Positions 51,936-60,578 of a stretch of 64,000 nucleotides of DNA are shown here, in pieces; positions within the stretch are counted from its first letter, which is position 1, and each line of letters opens with the position of its first letter. The stretch is from an uncultured Clostridia bacterium. GTDB lineage: Bacteria; Bacillota; Clostridia; Lachnospirales; CAG-274. Made by a program: the position numbers and the translations under genes. The notes beneath the pieces are model-generated. The model did not search any database. It was not told the origin of the DNA and saw only the letters and a program-made list of their open reading frames with translations. The stretch is taken from assembly GCA_944384235.1 (NCBI GenBank), contig CALWSP010000014.1, forward strand, positions 57,524-121,523. The letters run 5' to 3'.

Positions 51936-52547
51936 ATGAAAAGGCTATTTTTATTTTTTTTAATTTTATTATTAGGTGGTTGCAGTTTAATGCAAAAAGA
52001 ATACCCAAGTATTCAAGACAGGCTGATGGCTATGACAAGTTACAGCACTGACTGCAAACTTACTTACATATCAAACAAAGGCGAAACTATTTATGAAACA
52101 ACTCAAATTGCAGATAACAACGGAAGATACAAAGTTGAAACTAGTTCACCTGAGCAATACAAAAACAACATTGTTTTATTTGACGGAAATTTAGTTTGGC
52201 AGTTAAACCCTAATTTAAAAGAAAACCAAATTAGTATTAACCCTCCTGACAAGGCTTCTAGAAGGGAAATTATTCTTTTTAGTTTTATTGAAAACTATGT
52301 TAAAAGCAAGGACACAACTGTTCAAACGAGCAGTTTAGATGAAAGCAAATGCACTGTTTTAGAGGCTATTATACCAGGAGATAACAATATGCTTAGCAAG
52401 GAAAAATTGTGGATTGACAACGAAAGTAAAAACCCTATTAAGCTAGTTATTTACGACAAAGAAGGAAAAGAAAGAATTGTTGCAGAATATAGCAAATTCG
52501 TTTATAATTGTAAAATAGATGATAAAACATTTGTGATTGAAAAGTAG
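51936..52547 (+). CDS. Lipoprotein related to germination protein GerS
   Basis: 203 residues with a lipoprotein signal (LLLGGC lipobox, Cys near residue 16) and a LolA-like beta-sheet domain: CKLTYISNKGETIYETTQ, GRYKVETSSPEQYKNNIVLFDGN and KLWIDNESKNPIKLVIYDKEGKE in parts. In Clostridioides difficile gerS lies directly before alr2 and is needed for germination cortex lysis. The same order, lipoprotein then alr, occurs here with a gap of 13 bases, so a GerS or GerS-related role is likely; it could instead be a general LolA-like lipoprotein. Confidence 0.78.
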   Translation: MKRLFLFFLILLLGGCSLMQKEYPSIQDRLMAMTSYSTDCKLTYISNKGETIYETTQIADNNGRYKVETSSPEQYKNNIVLFDGNLVWQLNPNLKENQISINPPDKASRREIILFSFIENYVKSKDTTVQTSSLDESKCTVLEAIIPGDNNMLSKEKLWIDNESKNPIKLVIYDKEGKERIVAEYSKFVYNCKIDDKTFVIEK

Positions 52548-52560
52548 GAGTTTGATTTTA

Positions 52561-53718
52561 ATGTATGAATACCACAGATTATTAGCTGAAATAAACTTAG
52601 ATAGCATAGCTAAAAATGTTAGAGCTATTAAAGAAAGATTAGATGAAAAAACAAAGTTACTTGCCGTAGTTAAGGCTGATGCTTATGGGCACGGGGCAGA
52701 AGAAGTTAGTAAGGTTTGTCTTTTTAACGGGGCTGATGAGCTTGCTGTTGCAACTTGTGACGAAGGTGTGCAAATTAGAAATTGTAGCATTAAAGTTCCT
52801 ATTTTAATTTTAGGGAACACTGTTTTAGGGCAGATAGAAACTGTTATAAATTACGAGCTTACCCAGACTGTTTTTAGTTTTGAAAGGGCTAAAATTATGT
52901 CAGAAATTGCAAGGAAGATAGGCAAAACAGCTTATGTACAAATTAAAATTGACACTGGAATGAGCAGAATTGGGTTTTTACCAAATGATGATGAAATTTT
53001 GGAGATTAAGAAAATTTTTGAACTGCCTAACATTAAGGTTACTGGCGTTTTTACACATTTTGCAACAGCTGATGAAAAGGACAAAAGTTTTACTTTAGAG
53101 CAATTTAGAAAGTTTGAATATGTTACAAAGAAGTTAAATGAAATGGGATACACTGATTTTGACAGGCATTGTGCTAACAGTGGAACTATTTTAGATTTGA
53201 AAGAGTTTCAAATGGATATGGTTAGGGCTGGCATAATTATATATGGTATGTACCCTAGCGAGGAGGTTAGAAAGGAAGTTAAGTTATATCCTGCTATGAG
53301 CCTTAAAACCCAGATTAGTTATGTTAAAGAGCTTGAAAAAGGCGTTAGCATTGGGTATGGAAGAACTTATTTTACAAAGAGAAAAACTAAGGTTGCTACC
53401 ATTCCTATTGGGTATGCTGACGGATATTTTAGAGCTTTTTCTAACAAGGCTAAAGTTATTGTAAATGGCGAGTTTGCAAAGGTTATTGGAAATGTTTGTA
53501 TGGACCAAACTATGATTGATGTTACTGACATTAAAGATGTTAAAGAAGGCGATTGTGTTATTGTTATGGGAAAGGAAAACGAAAAACAAGTTCTTGCCGA
53601 AGATTTAGCCAAAATTGCTGGAACTATAAATTATGAAATTGTTTGCAATGTTGGAAAAAGAGTTCCTAGAGTTTATATAAAAAATGGCGAAATTATAAAC
53701 ACAAAAAAGGTTAATTAA
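52561..53718 (+). CDS. alr: Alanine racemase
   Basis: PLP enzyme that makes D-alanine for peptidoglycan. PLP lysine K38 in VVKADAYGHG, GMSRIGF, GIIIYGMYPSEE and the second catalytic Tyr in SIGYGRTYF are present; 385 residues. Start at the ATG of 52561, the family N terminus (YEYHRLLAEINLDSIAKN); upstream alternatives overlap the preceding stop. mazF follows, as in the classic alr-mazEF order of Firmicutes, but without mazE. Confidence 0.95.
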   Translation: MYEYHRLLAEINLDSIAKNVRAIKERLDEKTKLLAVVKADAYGHGAEEVSKVCLFNGADELAVATCDEGVQIRNCSIKVPILILGNTVLGQIETVINYELTQTVFSFERAKIMSEIARKIGKTAYVQIKIDTGMSRIGFLPNDDEILEIKKIFELPNIKVTGVFTHFATADEKDKSFTLEQFRKFEYVTKKLNEMGYTDFDRHCANSGTILDLKEFQMDMVRAGIIIYGMYPSEEVRKEVKLYPAMSLKTQISYVKELEKGVSIGYGRTYFTKRKTKVATIPIGYADGYFRAFSNKAKVIVNGEFAKVIGNVCMDQTMIDVTDIKDVKEGDCVIVMGKENEKQVLAEDLAKIAGTINYEIVCNVGKRVPRVYIKNGEIINTKKVN

Positions 53719-53823
53719 GGTATAAAAAAAATTGAAATGACCATAATATCACATAAGAGAAGCGGTAAATTAAAATTACTACATATTGCCGTTAATTCAC
53801 TAAATAAGTTAAGGTGTGATAAT

Positions 53824-54168
53824 ATGATTGTTAAAAGAGGAGATATTTTTTATGCGGACCTAAGCCCTGTTATTGGCTCTGAGCAAGGGGGAATTAGGCC
53901 AGTTTTAATTATTCAAAACGATGTTGGCAACAGATATTCCCCAACTGTTATATGTGCTGCTATTACATCTCAAATTAACAAGGCTAAGCTACCAACTCAC
54001 ATTGAAGTTTCTAAGGCAAATTATTCTTTGACTAAAGATTCTGTTATTTTGCTTGAACAGCTTAGAACTATTGACAAAAGAAGGCTTAGAGAAAAAATAG
54101 GTTTTTTAGACGATGTGATGATGGAAAGGGTTAAAAAAGGCCTTGTTGTGAGCCTTGGGCTTTTATAA
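53824..54168 (+). CDS. mazF: MazF/NdoA family endoribonuclease toxin
   Basis: mRNA interferase of 114 residues. [29 protein letters not shown] is the family N terminus in parts, with the conserved catalytic Arg/Thr region ([17 protein letters not shown]) and [12 protein letters not shown]. It follows alr, where B. subtilis and many Clostridia carry ndoAI (mazE) then ndoA. Here only 105 bases separate alr and mazF and no antitoxin reading frame is seen. A 29-codon in-frame extension upstream (from 53737) lacks a ribosome-binding site. The antitoxin is either encoded elsewhere or lost. Confidence 0.93.
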   Translation: MIVKRGDIFYADLSPVIGSEQGGIRPVLIIQNDVGNRYSPTVICAAITSQINKAKLPTHIEVSKANYSLTKDSVILLEQLRTIDKRRLREKIGFLDDVMMERVKKGLVVSLGLL

Positions 54169-54176
54169 AAATACAT

Positions 54177-54215
54177 AGGCTGTCTAGCTAGTTGCTAGAC
54201 AGCTTATTTTGTTTC
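54177..54215. terminator. Bidirectional terminator, mazF/NUDIX gene
   Basis: A 12-bp stem with one G-T pair (54177-54188 with 54194-54205), 5-base loop and T-rich tail. Confidence 0.85.
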
Positions 54216-54737
54216 TAAATAGTTTTTATAAGTTAAAATTGCTATTATTGTTTTACTATCGCAAATTGTTCCATTTTCTATTAATTTAAGGCTTTCAGAA
54301 AGGGAATGGCGTTCAAGGGTTATAAACTCGTCATCATCAAAGTTAAAATTACTTTTTTCTAAGTTTGTTGCAAGATAGAGATATATTATTTCGTTACAAA
54401 AGCCTATTGCTGAGTAAAATTTCATAAGAAAAGTCATCTCTCCTGCTTTATAGGAAGTTTCCTCTTCTATTTCTCTAATTGCACAATGAAGCGGGTCTTC
54501 TCCTTTTTCAATTGTTCCAGCTGGTATTTCTAGAACCATTGACTTTGCTGAATGTCTATATTGTTTTACAAAAATTATATCTCCATTTTCATCAATTGGA
54601 ATCATTGCTGCGGCACCATTATGGCAAATTGTTTCTCTTATTGTTGTTTTACCATTTGGCAATATTATTGTGTCTTTTTGAATGTTAAAAACTTTTCCAG
54701 TATAAGATGTTTCACTTTTTGTTACTTCATAGCTCAT
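54204..54737 (-). CDS. NUDIX hydrolase, ADP-ribose pyrophosphatase type
   Basis: 177 residues. The Nudix box reads GTIEKGEDPLHCAIREIEEETS, recognised by G-x5-E-x7-REUxEE; the usual final Gly is Ser. The preceding VKQYRHSAKSMVLEIPAG segment is typical of ADP-ribose pyrophosphatases (NudF type), hence the likely substrate. The ATG at 54737 follows AAGGAGGG. Promoter at 54762-54790 (minus). Confidence 0.9.
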   Translation of the reverse strand: MSYEVTKSETSYTGKVFNIQKDTIILPNGKTTIRETICHNGAAAMIPIDENGDIIFVKQYRHSAKSMVLEIPAGTIEKGEDPLHCAIREIEEETSYKAGEMTFLMKFYSAIGFCNEIIYLYLATNLEKSNFNFDDDEFITLERHSLSESLKLIENGTICDSKTIIAILTYKNYLETK

Positions 54738-54761
54738 AGGCAAGCCCTCCTTTTTCTTTTT

Positions 54762-54790
54762 AGTATACACCTACAAATGTTTTAAAGCAA
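54762..54790 (-). promoter_or_regulatory. Promoter of the NUDIX hydrolase
   Basis: On the minus strand TTGCTT (54785-54790), 17-bp spacer, TATACT (54762-54767). Confidence 0.6.
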
Positions 54791-54880
54791 GTAAATAAAA
54801 TTAATAAAAATTTATCTTTTAAAAACATATTTTTTGTGTTATAATATTATAATAAAATTGTGACTTAGGAGGTAGGTTTT

Positions 54881-55063
54881 ATGAGATATGCAAGACCAAG
54901 AAAACATTATCGTGCAGCTGAAAATGAGATTAAGGCACAAGCTTTAAAGGGAACTTTTATTCCTGAAGAAGACAAGATTAGAATAGGTTTTTGTGCTTTA
55001 GGTGTGTCATTTTTGATTTTCCTTTTAGGGTTATTAACTGGTGCAGTTGCAAGCAGAGATTAA
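54881..55063 (+). CDS. Small single-pass membrane protein
   Basis: 60 residues: a basic N-terminal part (RYARPRKHYRA) and one C-terminal membrane segment (about 36-56). Not recognised. GGAGGT precedes the ATG, so it is likely translated. A TATAAT at 54840-54845 with a poor -35 may be its promoter. The ychF promoter overlaps its 3' end. Confidence 0.6.
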   Translation: MRYARPRKHYRAAENEIKAQALKGTFIPEEDKIRIGFCALGVSFLIFLLGLLTGAVASRD

Positions 55064-55075
55064 TTGTGGTATAAT
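55047..55075 (+). promoter_or_regulatory. ychF promoter
   Basis: TTGCAA (55047-55052), 17-bp spacer and perfect TATAAT (55070-55075). The -35 is inside the last codons of the small membrane protein gene. Confidence 0.65.
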
Positions 55076-55080
55076 TTTTA

Positions 55081-55112
55081 AAAATAGACGGTTATTTTTG
55101 CCGTCTATTTTG
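55081..55112 (+). terminator. Hairpin at the predicted ychF start site
   Basis: An 11-bp perfect stem (55081-55091 with 55101-55111) followed by only a short T-run. It may end the small membrane protein mRNA or form the 5' stem of the ychF mRNA. Confidence 0.55.
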
Positions 55113-55141
55113 ATGTAGAGAATAAGAAGGAGAAAGATAAA

Positions 55142-56239
55142 ATGAAATTAGGTATTGTTGGTTTACCAAATGTAGGAAAAAGTACATTATTTAACTCACT
55201 TGCTGGTGGCGGAGCAGAATCTGCAAATTATCCGTTTTGTACTATTGACCCTAATGTTGGTATTGTTCCTGTTCCTGACAAAAGACTTGATGTATTAGCT
55301 AATTTATATAATTCTAAAAAGGTTATTCCTGCTGTTATTGAATTTGTTGATATTGCTGGTCTTGTGAAAGGCGCAAGCAAGGGTGAAGGCCTTGGAAACA
55401 AGTTCCTTTCTCACATTAGAGAAGTTGACGCTATTGTTCACGTTGTTAGATGTTTTGAAGATGGAAACATTACTCACGTAGACGGAAGTGTAGACCCTGT
55501 TAGAGACATTGAAACTATTAACTTAGAGCTTATGCTTGCTGACCTTGAAGTTATTGAAAAAAGAATTTCTAAAACTCAAAAGCAGGCTATGAACGACAAA
55601 ACTTTAGCTAAAGAGCTTGTTGTTTTAAAGAAGATTAAAGAAGTTTTAGAAGAAGGCAAAAATGCTAGAAGTATAGACTTTGACAACGATGATGACAGAG
55701 TTTTTGCTGACAGTTTAACTCTTTTAAGCAGAAAGCCTGTTTTATATGCCACAAATGTTACTGAAGATGATTTAGCTGACGATGGAAAGAGCAACAAATA
55801 TGTTAACGAAGTTAGAGAGCTTGCAAAGGAAGAAGGCTCTGGTGTGTTTGTTGTGTGTGCTAAAATTGAGGAAGAAATTGCAGAGCTTGAGCCAGAGGAA
55901 AAGCAGGAGTTTCTTGCAGATTTAGGTTGCGAAACAAGTGGTCTTGACAGACTTATTAGCGCTAGTTATGCTTTACTTGGACTTATTAGTTATATAACTG
56001 CTGGCGAGCAGGAAGTTAGGGCTTGGACTATTACAAACGGAACTAAAGCTCCTCAAGCAGCTGGAAAAATTCATTCTGATTTTGAAAGAGGTTTTATTAG
56101 AGCTGAAGTTGTTACATACGAGGACCTTGTTAGGCTTGGGTCTATTACAGCAGCTAAAGAAGCTGGTGTTTACAGAAGCGAAGGCAAAGAGTATGTTGTA
56201 AAAGACGGAGATGTTATTTTATTTAGATTTAATGTATAA
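55142..56239 (+). CDS. ychF: Ribosome-associated ATPase YchF (OLA1 family)
   Basis: TRAFAC-class P-loop NTPase that prefers ATP. G1 loop GLPNVGKST, DIAGLVKGASKGEGLGNKFL (G3), an ATNVTEDD region at the G4 position (NKxD is degenerate in this family) and the C-terminal TGS domain (ITAGEQEVRAWTITNG, HSDFERGFIRAEV). 365 residues, typical. Involved in redox/stress response and bound to ribosomes; precise role not settled. Confidence 0.96.
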   Translation: MKLGIVGLPNVGKSTLFNSLAGGGAESANYPFCTIDPNVGIVPVPDKRLDVLANLYNSKKVIPAVIEFVDIAGLVKGASKGEGLGNKFLSHIREVDAIVHVVRCFEDGNITHVDGSVDPVRDIETINLELMLADLEVIEKRISKTQKQAMNDKTLAKELVVLKKIKEVLEEGKNARSIDFDNDDDRVFADSLTLLSRKPVLYATNVTEDDLADDGKSNKYVNEVRELAKEEGSGVFVVCAKIEEEIAELEPEEKQEFLADLGCETSGLDRLISASYALLGLISYITAGEQEVRAWTITNGTKAPQAAGKIHSDFERGFIRAEVVTYEDLVRLGSITAAKEAGVYRSEGKEYVVKDGDVILFRFNV

Positions 56240-56240
56240 T

Positions 56241-56273
56241 AAAAAAGGGCTTGTAAAAAACAAGCCCTTTTTT
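56241..56273. terminator. Bidirectional terminator, ychF/azlD
   Basis: A 13-bp stem (56241-56253 with 56261-56273) with A-run and T-run on either side. Confidence 0.93.
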
Positions 56274-56601
56274 ATTTGAAAACAAATTGCACCAAGAACA
56301 TATAAAAAAGTGTTCCAAAGCAAATTGAAACTAGCATATTTCTTTTTTTTATGTGTAAGAAAAGCAGAAAGACAACTGACAATATTTCAGGTAGTCCATA
56401 GCTATATTTTACAACAGTTGTTTCTTTTAAAGAATAGACTATTAAAAGGCCAAAAACTGAGGGAGCTAGAACTTTTCCTAAGTATGTTACATATTTTGGA
56501 ATTGGTTTATGTTCTGGAAAAACCAAAAACGGCAAAGACCTTGTTATTATTGTGCCTAAAGAAACTAGAAAAATTGTTATAAACTGTTCTGTGATAGTCA
56601 T
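56272..56601 (-). CDS. azlD: Branched-chain amino acid exporter subunit AzlD
   Basis: 109 residues with three or four membrane segments (ITRSLPFLVFPEH at the N terminus is typical of AzlD). With AzlC it exports branched-chain amino acids and analogues such as azaleucine. It overlaps azlC by 4 bases, giving coupled translation. Confidence 0.9.
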   Translation of the reverse strand: MTITEQFITIFLVSLGTIITRSLPFLVFPEHKPIPKYVTYLGKVLAPSVFGLLIVYSLKETTVVKYSYGLPEILSVVFLLFLHIKKRNMLVSICFGTLFYMFLVQFVFK

Positions 56602-57299
56602 AAAACTCTCCTTTCAAGGGGCTTTCTAAAGATTGTTAAAATTGTGAAAATTAAAAGCATTGATGGAATTATGAAGTTGTTTTTTCCAAAAATTATTAAA
56701 CAAAAAATTGAAACAATTAAGCCAAGAATTGAACTTGTGTGGTCTTTATCTTTTAGCCACTGTTCTATGAAAATTATTACAAACATTGATGTTAAAACAA
56801 ACTCTATTCCTTTTGTGTTAAAAAATATGAAATTGCCTATTAAAGAGCCTATTATAGAGCTAACTACCCAATATAGATGGTTTAACATTGTGACAAAAAA
56901 AATAAAATAGCCTTTATCTACATCTTCAGGGATTTTGGCTGAATAGTTTATTGAAAATGTTTCATCACAAAGACCAAAAATTATGTAAGATTTTTTAAGA
57001 CCTAAGTTTTTATATTTATGTAGCATAGCGATTCCATAAAAAATATGTCTTGCATTTATTACTAAAGTTAGCAAAAAGGCTTGAACAGGATTGAACTTAC
57101 TTAGCAAAAGAGTTATTGTTAGAAATTCCATTGAACCTGCATATATTATTACACTAAGTAAAAGAGGGTATAAAAGGCTAAAACCTGAGGCTTTTGCATA
57201 TATGCCATAGGTTAGACCAAAAAAGAAATAGCCTGCCATAATAGGCACTGTGTATGGAAAGGCTGTTTTGAAAGCTTTTTTTAATTTGTTTTTATCCAT
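56598..57299 (-). CDS. azlC: Branched-chain amino acid exporter subunit AzlC
   Basis: 233 residues, about seven membrane segments; family sequences PIMAGYFFFGLTYGIYA and VINARHIFYGIAMLHKYK are clear. First gene of azlCD, with promoter at 57329-57357 on the minus strand. No Lrp-type regulator lies next to it. Confidence 0.93.
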   Translation of the reverse strand: MDKNKLKKAFKTAFPYTVPIMAGYFFFGLTYGIYAKASGFSLLYPLLLSVIIYAGSMEFLTITLLLSKFNPVQAFLLTLVINARHIFYGIAMLHKYKNLGLKKSYIIFGLCDETFSINYSAKIPEDVDKGYFIFFVTMLNHLYWVVSSIIGSLIGNFIFFNTKGIEFVLTSMFVIIFIEQWLKDKDHTSSILGLIVSIFCLIIFGKNNFIIPSMLLIFTILTIFRKPLERRVL

Positions 57300-57328
57300 A
57301 TTACCACCTTTAAATTTTATTTTTATAT

Positions 57329-57357
57329 ATTATATTACAAAATATGATTAAATACAA
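57329..57357 (-). promoter_or_regulatory. azlCD promoter
   Basis: On the minus strand TTGTAT (57352-57357), 17-bp spacer, TATAAT (57329-57334). Confidence 0.65.
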
Positions 57358-57378
57358 CATTACAAAATTTTTAAGCTA

Positions 57379-57407
57379 TTGCATTTTATGGGGTAATGTG
57401 GTATAAT
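57379..57407 (+). promoter_or_regulatory. SCIFF operon promoter
   Basis: TTGCAT (57379-57384), 17-bp spacer, TATAAT (57402-57407), divergent from azlCD. Confidence 0.7.
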
Positions 57408-57471
57408 AAAAGTCATATAAAAAGCAAGTTTTGGCTTTTAATATGAGTTAAATTTTAAGGAGGATATGAAT

Positions 57472-57612
57472 ATGAAGCACATTAAGACTTTAAGCACAAA
57501 GTTACTCCAAAATACTGTTGCTAAGGGTGGCTGTGGTGAGTGCCAGACTTCTTGTCAGTCTGCTTGCAAGACTTCTTGTACAGTTGCTAACCAGGCTTGT
57601 GAAAATAGATAA
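57472..57612 (+). CDS. scfA: SCIFF ranthipeptide precursor (six Cys in forty-five)
   Basis: A 46-residue peptide too short for usual gene calling. It begins MKHIKTLSTKLLQ, followed by a region with six cysteines (C21, C24, C28, C32, C36, C43) in small, polar surroundings and no obvious cleavable leader. This matches the SCIFF family, universal in Clostridia, which the radical-SAM maturase encoded next cross-links by thioether bonds to a neighbouring residue (ranthipeptide). AAGGAGG lies 6 bases before the ATG. A hairpin terminator separates it from scfB, so peptide mRNA should exceed maturase mRNA. The function of SCIFF is still debated; a role in signalling and metabolism has been suggested in clostridia. 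Confidence 0.96.
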   Translation: MKHIKTLSTKLLQNTVAKGGCGECQTSCQSACKTSCTVANQACENR

Positions 57613-57638
57613 TTTTATCTATCCTAGTTATTACAGTT

Positions 57639-57670
57639 GAGCTAAGCAAGAGATTGCTTAGCTTAATTTT
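57639..57670 (+). terminator. Attenuating terminator between scfA and scfB
   Basis: An 8-bp perfect stem extended by two weaker pairs (57639-57648 with 57655-57664), 6-base loop, then a T-run broken by AA. It would lower scfB expression relative to scfA. Confidence 0.75.
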
Positions 57671-57711
57671 TGCATTTTATTTTATATTTTTTGTTATGAA
57701 AGGTGAAGAAA

Positions 57712-59067
57712 ATGATACATAAATATACTATGAATGGGCTTTTTATTGTTATTGATGTAAATAGTGGTGCTGTTCATATTGTTGATGAGATTGTATATGA
57801 TATTTTAGATTTTTATAAAAGTTTAAGTTTTGATGAAATTGTTGAAAAGTTAAAAGATAAGTACGAGTTAGAAAAATTAAAAGAATCATACGAGGAAATT
57901 AAGGAACTTGAGAAAGAAAATCTTTTATATACTGAAGATATTTACCAAGATGTTCTTCCTATGATTGAAAAAAGAGACCCAGTTGTGAAAGCTTTATGTT
58001 TGCATATTGCTCACGATTGTAATTTAAAGTGTAAGTATTGTTTTGCTGAAGAGGGCGAGTATCACGGCAAGAGAGAGCTTATGAGCCTTGAAGTTGGTAA
58101 AAAAGCTATTGATTTTCTTATTAAAGCATCTGGAAAAAGAAAGAACCTTGAAATTGACTTTTTTGGCGGCGAGCCATTAATGAATTTTGATGTTGTTAAG
58201 GGCATTGTTGAATATGCTAGAAGCATTGAAAAGGAAAACGGAAAGAACTTTAGATTTACAATTACTACTAATGGTATATTACTTAACGACGAAATTATGG
58301 AATATATTAACGAGAATATGCACAACGTTGTTTTAAGTATTGATGGTAGAAAAGAAGTGAACGACAGAATGAGGCCAAGAGCTGGCGGACAAGGCTCTTA
58401 TGACAACATTATGCCTAAGTTTGAAAAGCTTGCTGAAAGCAGAAACCAAACTGATTACTATGTTAGAGGAACATTTACTAAGCATAACCTTGATTTTGGA
58501 AAAGATGTTTTACACCTTGCTGACAGAGGGTTTAAGCAAATATCTGTTGAGCCAGTTGTTGCCGACCCTAGCGAAGATTATGCAATTGGCGAGGAAGATT
58601 TAAAAGTTATTTTTGAAGAATATGAAAACCTTGCAAAAGACATTATAAAGAGAAGAAAAGAAGGACAATGGTTTAATTTCTTCCACTTTATGATTGACTT
58701 AACTGGTGGGCCTTGTGTTACAAAGAGATTAGTTGGATGTGGCTCTGGAACAGAATATTTAGCTGTTACTCCAACTGGAGATTTATATCCTTGCCACCAA
58801 TTTGTTGGGAAAGAGCAATTTAAAATGGGCACTGTTGACACAGGTGTTGAAGAAGTTGCACTTAGAAAGGACTTTGAAAAGTGTAATGTATACAACAAGC
58901 CTGATTGCCAAAAATGTTGGGCTAAATTTTATTGTAGTGGTGGCTGTGTTGCTAACTCTTTCAACTCTCACGGGGATTTTGTTACTCCTTATGAAATTGG
59001 TTGCCAAATGCAGAAAAAGAGAATTGAATGTGCAATTATGATTAAGGCTTGCGAAAGCGAAGAGTGA
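57712..59067 (+). CDS. scfB: SCIFF maturase, radical SAM thioether-forming enzyme
   Basis: Radical SAM/SPASM enzyme of 451 residues. The N-terminal RiPP-recognition-like domain (1-90) precedes the [4Fe-4S] motif CNLKCKYC (C103, C107, C110) and GGEPLMNF. The C-terminal SPASM region holds two auxiliary clusters (CGSGTEYLAVTPTGDLYPCHQ, CQKCWAKFYCSGGC). It joins Cys sulfur to a backbone carbon of the SCIFF peptide. The ATG at 57712 follows AAAGGTG; GTG at 57703 overlaps that site. secDF follows, the usual clostridial order. Confidence 0.96.
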   Translation: MIHKYTMNGLFIVIDVNSGAVHIVDEIVYDILDFYKSLSFDEIVEKLKDKYELEKLKESYEEIKELEKENLLYTEDIYQDVLPMIEKRDPVVKALCLHIAHDCNLKCKYCFAEEGEYHGKRELMSLEVGKKAIDFLIKASGKRKNLEIDFFGGEPLMNFDVVKGIVEYARSIEKENGKNFRFTITTNGILLNDEIMEYINENMHNVVLSIDGRKEVNDRMRPRAGGQGSYDNIMPKFEKLAESRNQTDYYVRGTFTKHNLDFGKDVLHLADRGFKQISVEPVVADPSEDYAIGEEDLKVIFEEYENLAKDIIKRRKEGQWFNFFHFMIDLTGGPCVTKRLVGCGSGTEYLAVTPTGDLYPCHQFVGKEQFKMGTVDTGVEEVALRKDFEKCNVYNKPDCQKCWAKFYCSGGCVANSFNSHGDFVTPYEIGCQMQKKRIECAIMIKACESEE

Positions 59068-59109
59068 TTGTTTAATATTTAAATATATCTAATAATAATG
59101 CAAAATTAG

Positions 59110-59138
59110 TTGACATATTATTATGTAAATTATATAAT
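59110..59138 (+). promoter_or_regulatory. secDF promoter
   Basis: Perfect TTGACA (59110-59115), 17-bp spacer, perfect TATAAT (59133-59138). Confidence 0.85.
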
Positions 59139-59168
59139 TGGATATATATTTATAAGGAGGGAAACAAA

Positions 59169-60566
59169 ATGAAAGGGAAGAATTTATTTATTCTTTTGCT
59201 TACTTTAGTTGTTATAGCTGGTCTTACTACTATTGTTTTAATTGGTGTTGGAAATGTGCCTACAAACCAAGCTAGTGGTGGAGATGTTGAGCTTGAAGTT
59301 ATGACTGATGAAAGTGGAAACCCTGTTCTTGACGAAAACGGAAATTATCAGGCTGTTTTTCCAGAGCATAACACAAGCGCTCAATCAGAGGGGAGTAGCG
59401 AAGCAACTACTGCTGAAAGAATTGGATATGGTAGCTACAAAAACATCAAGCAAGGCCTTGATTTAAAAGGCGGCGTTTACATAGTGTATGAAGCTGATGT
59501 TGAGGGAATTCCAGATATAGCAGATATGGACTCTGCTGTGTCTATGCTTCAAGAAAGAGTTGCTTACAAAGGTTATTACGACGCTGAAGTGTCAAAAGAA
59601 GGCGAAAAAAGAATAAGAGTTGAGATTCCTGGCGTTGAGGACGCTGAGTCTACTGTTCAGGAAATTGGTGAAGCAGCTCATTTAACTTTTAGAGCAATGA
59701 ACGAAGATGGCACACCTGGTGAAATTTTAGTTGATGGAACTAATGTAGCTGACGCTGGAAAGGATTTACAGGGAAATTCTGTGGTTGTTACTTTAAAATT
59801 TGACAGCACTGGCACTATTGCTTTTGCTGAAGCAACTGCTAACAACATTGGAAAGCAAATTGGTATATATATGGACGATATTTTACTTTCTGCTCCAACT
59901 GTTAATTCTAGTATAACAGACGGACAAGCTGTTATTACTGGCGATTTTTCAGCTGAAATGGCTGAAGATTTAGCAGCTAAAATTAGAGCTGGTTCATTAC
60001 CTTTTAGTTTAAAGGCTCTTGAGTATAATGCTGTTGGTGCAAGGCTTGGTGCAGATTCTTTAACTACATCTGTTAAAGCTGGTGTTATTGGAATTGCACT
60101 TGTGTTCTTATTTATGCTTATAGTTTACAGAATACCTGGACTTGTGGCTGACATTGCTTTAGTGGGATATATATCTATAAATTTATTAATAATGAGTTTA
60201 TTTAGTGTTACACTTACTTTACCTGGTGTTGCAGGTATAATACTTGGTGTAGGTATGGCTGTTGATGCTAATGTTATTATATTTGAGAGAATTAAAGAGG
60301 AGCTTAACTCTGGAAGAAGTGTTACAACTGCAATTAAAAACGGTTTTTCAAAGGCTTTATCAGCTATTCTTGATGGTAATATAACTACATTAATTGCTTG
60401 TGGTGTTCTTCTATGGCTTGGAACTGGGCCTATAAAGGGATTTGCTCAAACTCTTATACTTAGTATTGTTGTATCTATGTTTACAGCAATTTTTGTTACT
60501 AGGTTAATTCTTTATACTTTTGTAGGATTAGGAATTAAAAACCCTAAGCTTTATGGTGGAAAGTAG
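59169..60566 (+). CDS. secD: Protein translocase subunit SecD
   Basis: Accessory Sec translocon protein using the proton or sodium gradient to pull proteins outward. N-terminal membrane helix (7-27), a Gly/Ser/Glu-rich extracytoplasmic linker, the P1 region with GLDLKGGVYIVYEAD, and a block of five C-terminal helices with GVGMAVDANVIIFERIKEEL, whose Asp is the conserved charge of the RND family. 465 residues. GGAGG before the ATG. secF follows after 12 bases. Confidence 0.96.
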   Translation: MKGKNLFILLLTLVVIAGLTTIVLIGVGNVPTNQASGGDVELEVMTDESGNPVLDENGNYQAVFPEHNTSAQSEGSSEATTAERIGYGSYKNIKQGLDLKGGVYIVYEADVEGIPDIADMDSAVSMLQERVAYKGYYDAEVSKEGEKRIRVEIPGVEDAESTVQEIGEAAHLTFRAMNEDGTPGEILVDGTNVADAGKDLQGNSVVVTLKFDSTGTIAFAEATANNIGKQIGIYMDDILLSAPTVNSSITDGQAVITGDFSAEMAEDLAAKIRAGSLPFSLKALEYNAVGARLGADSLTTSVKAGVIGIALVFLFMLIVYRIPGLVADIALVGYISINLLIMSLFSVTLTLPGVAGIILGVGMAVDANVIIFERIKEELNSGRSVTTAIKNGFSKALSAILDGNITTLIACGVLLWLGTGPIKGFAQTLILSIVVSMFTAIFVTRLILYTFVGLGIKNPKLYGGK

Positions 60567-60578
60567 GAGGTAAATGTT

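Noticed and set aside
53737..53823. Longer MazF N terminus or a small antitoxin
   Set aside because: No ribosome-binding site precedes 53737 and the residues do not resemble MazE; the ATG at 53824 matches the MazF N terminus.
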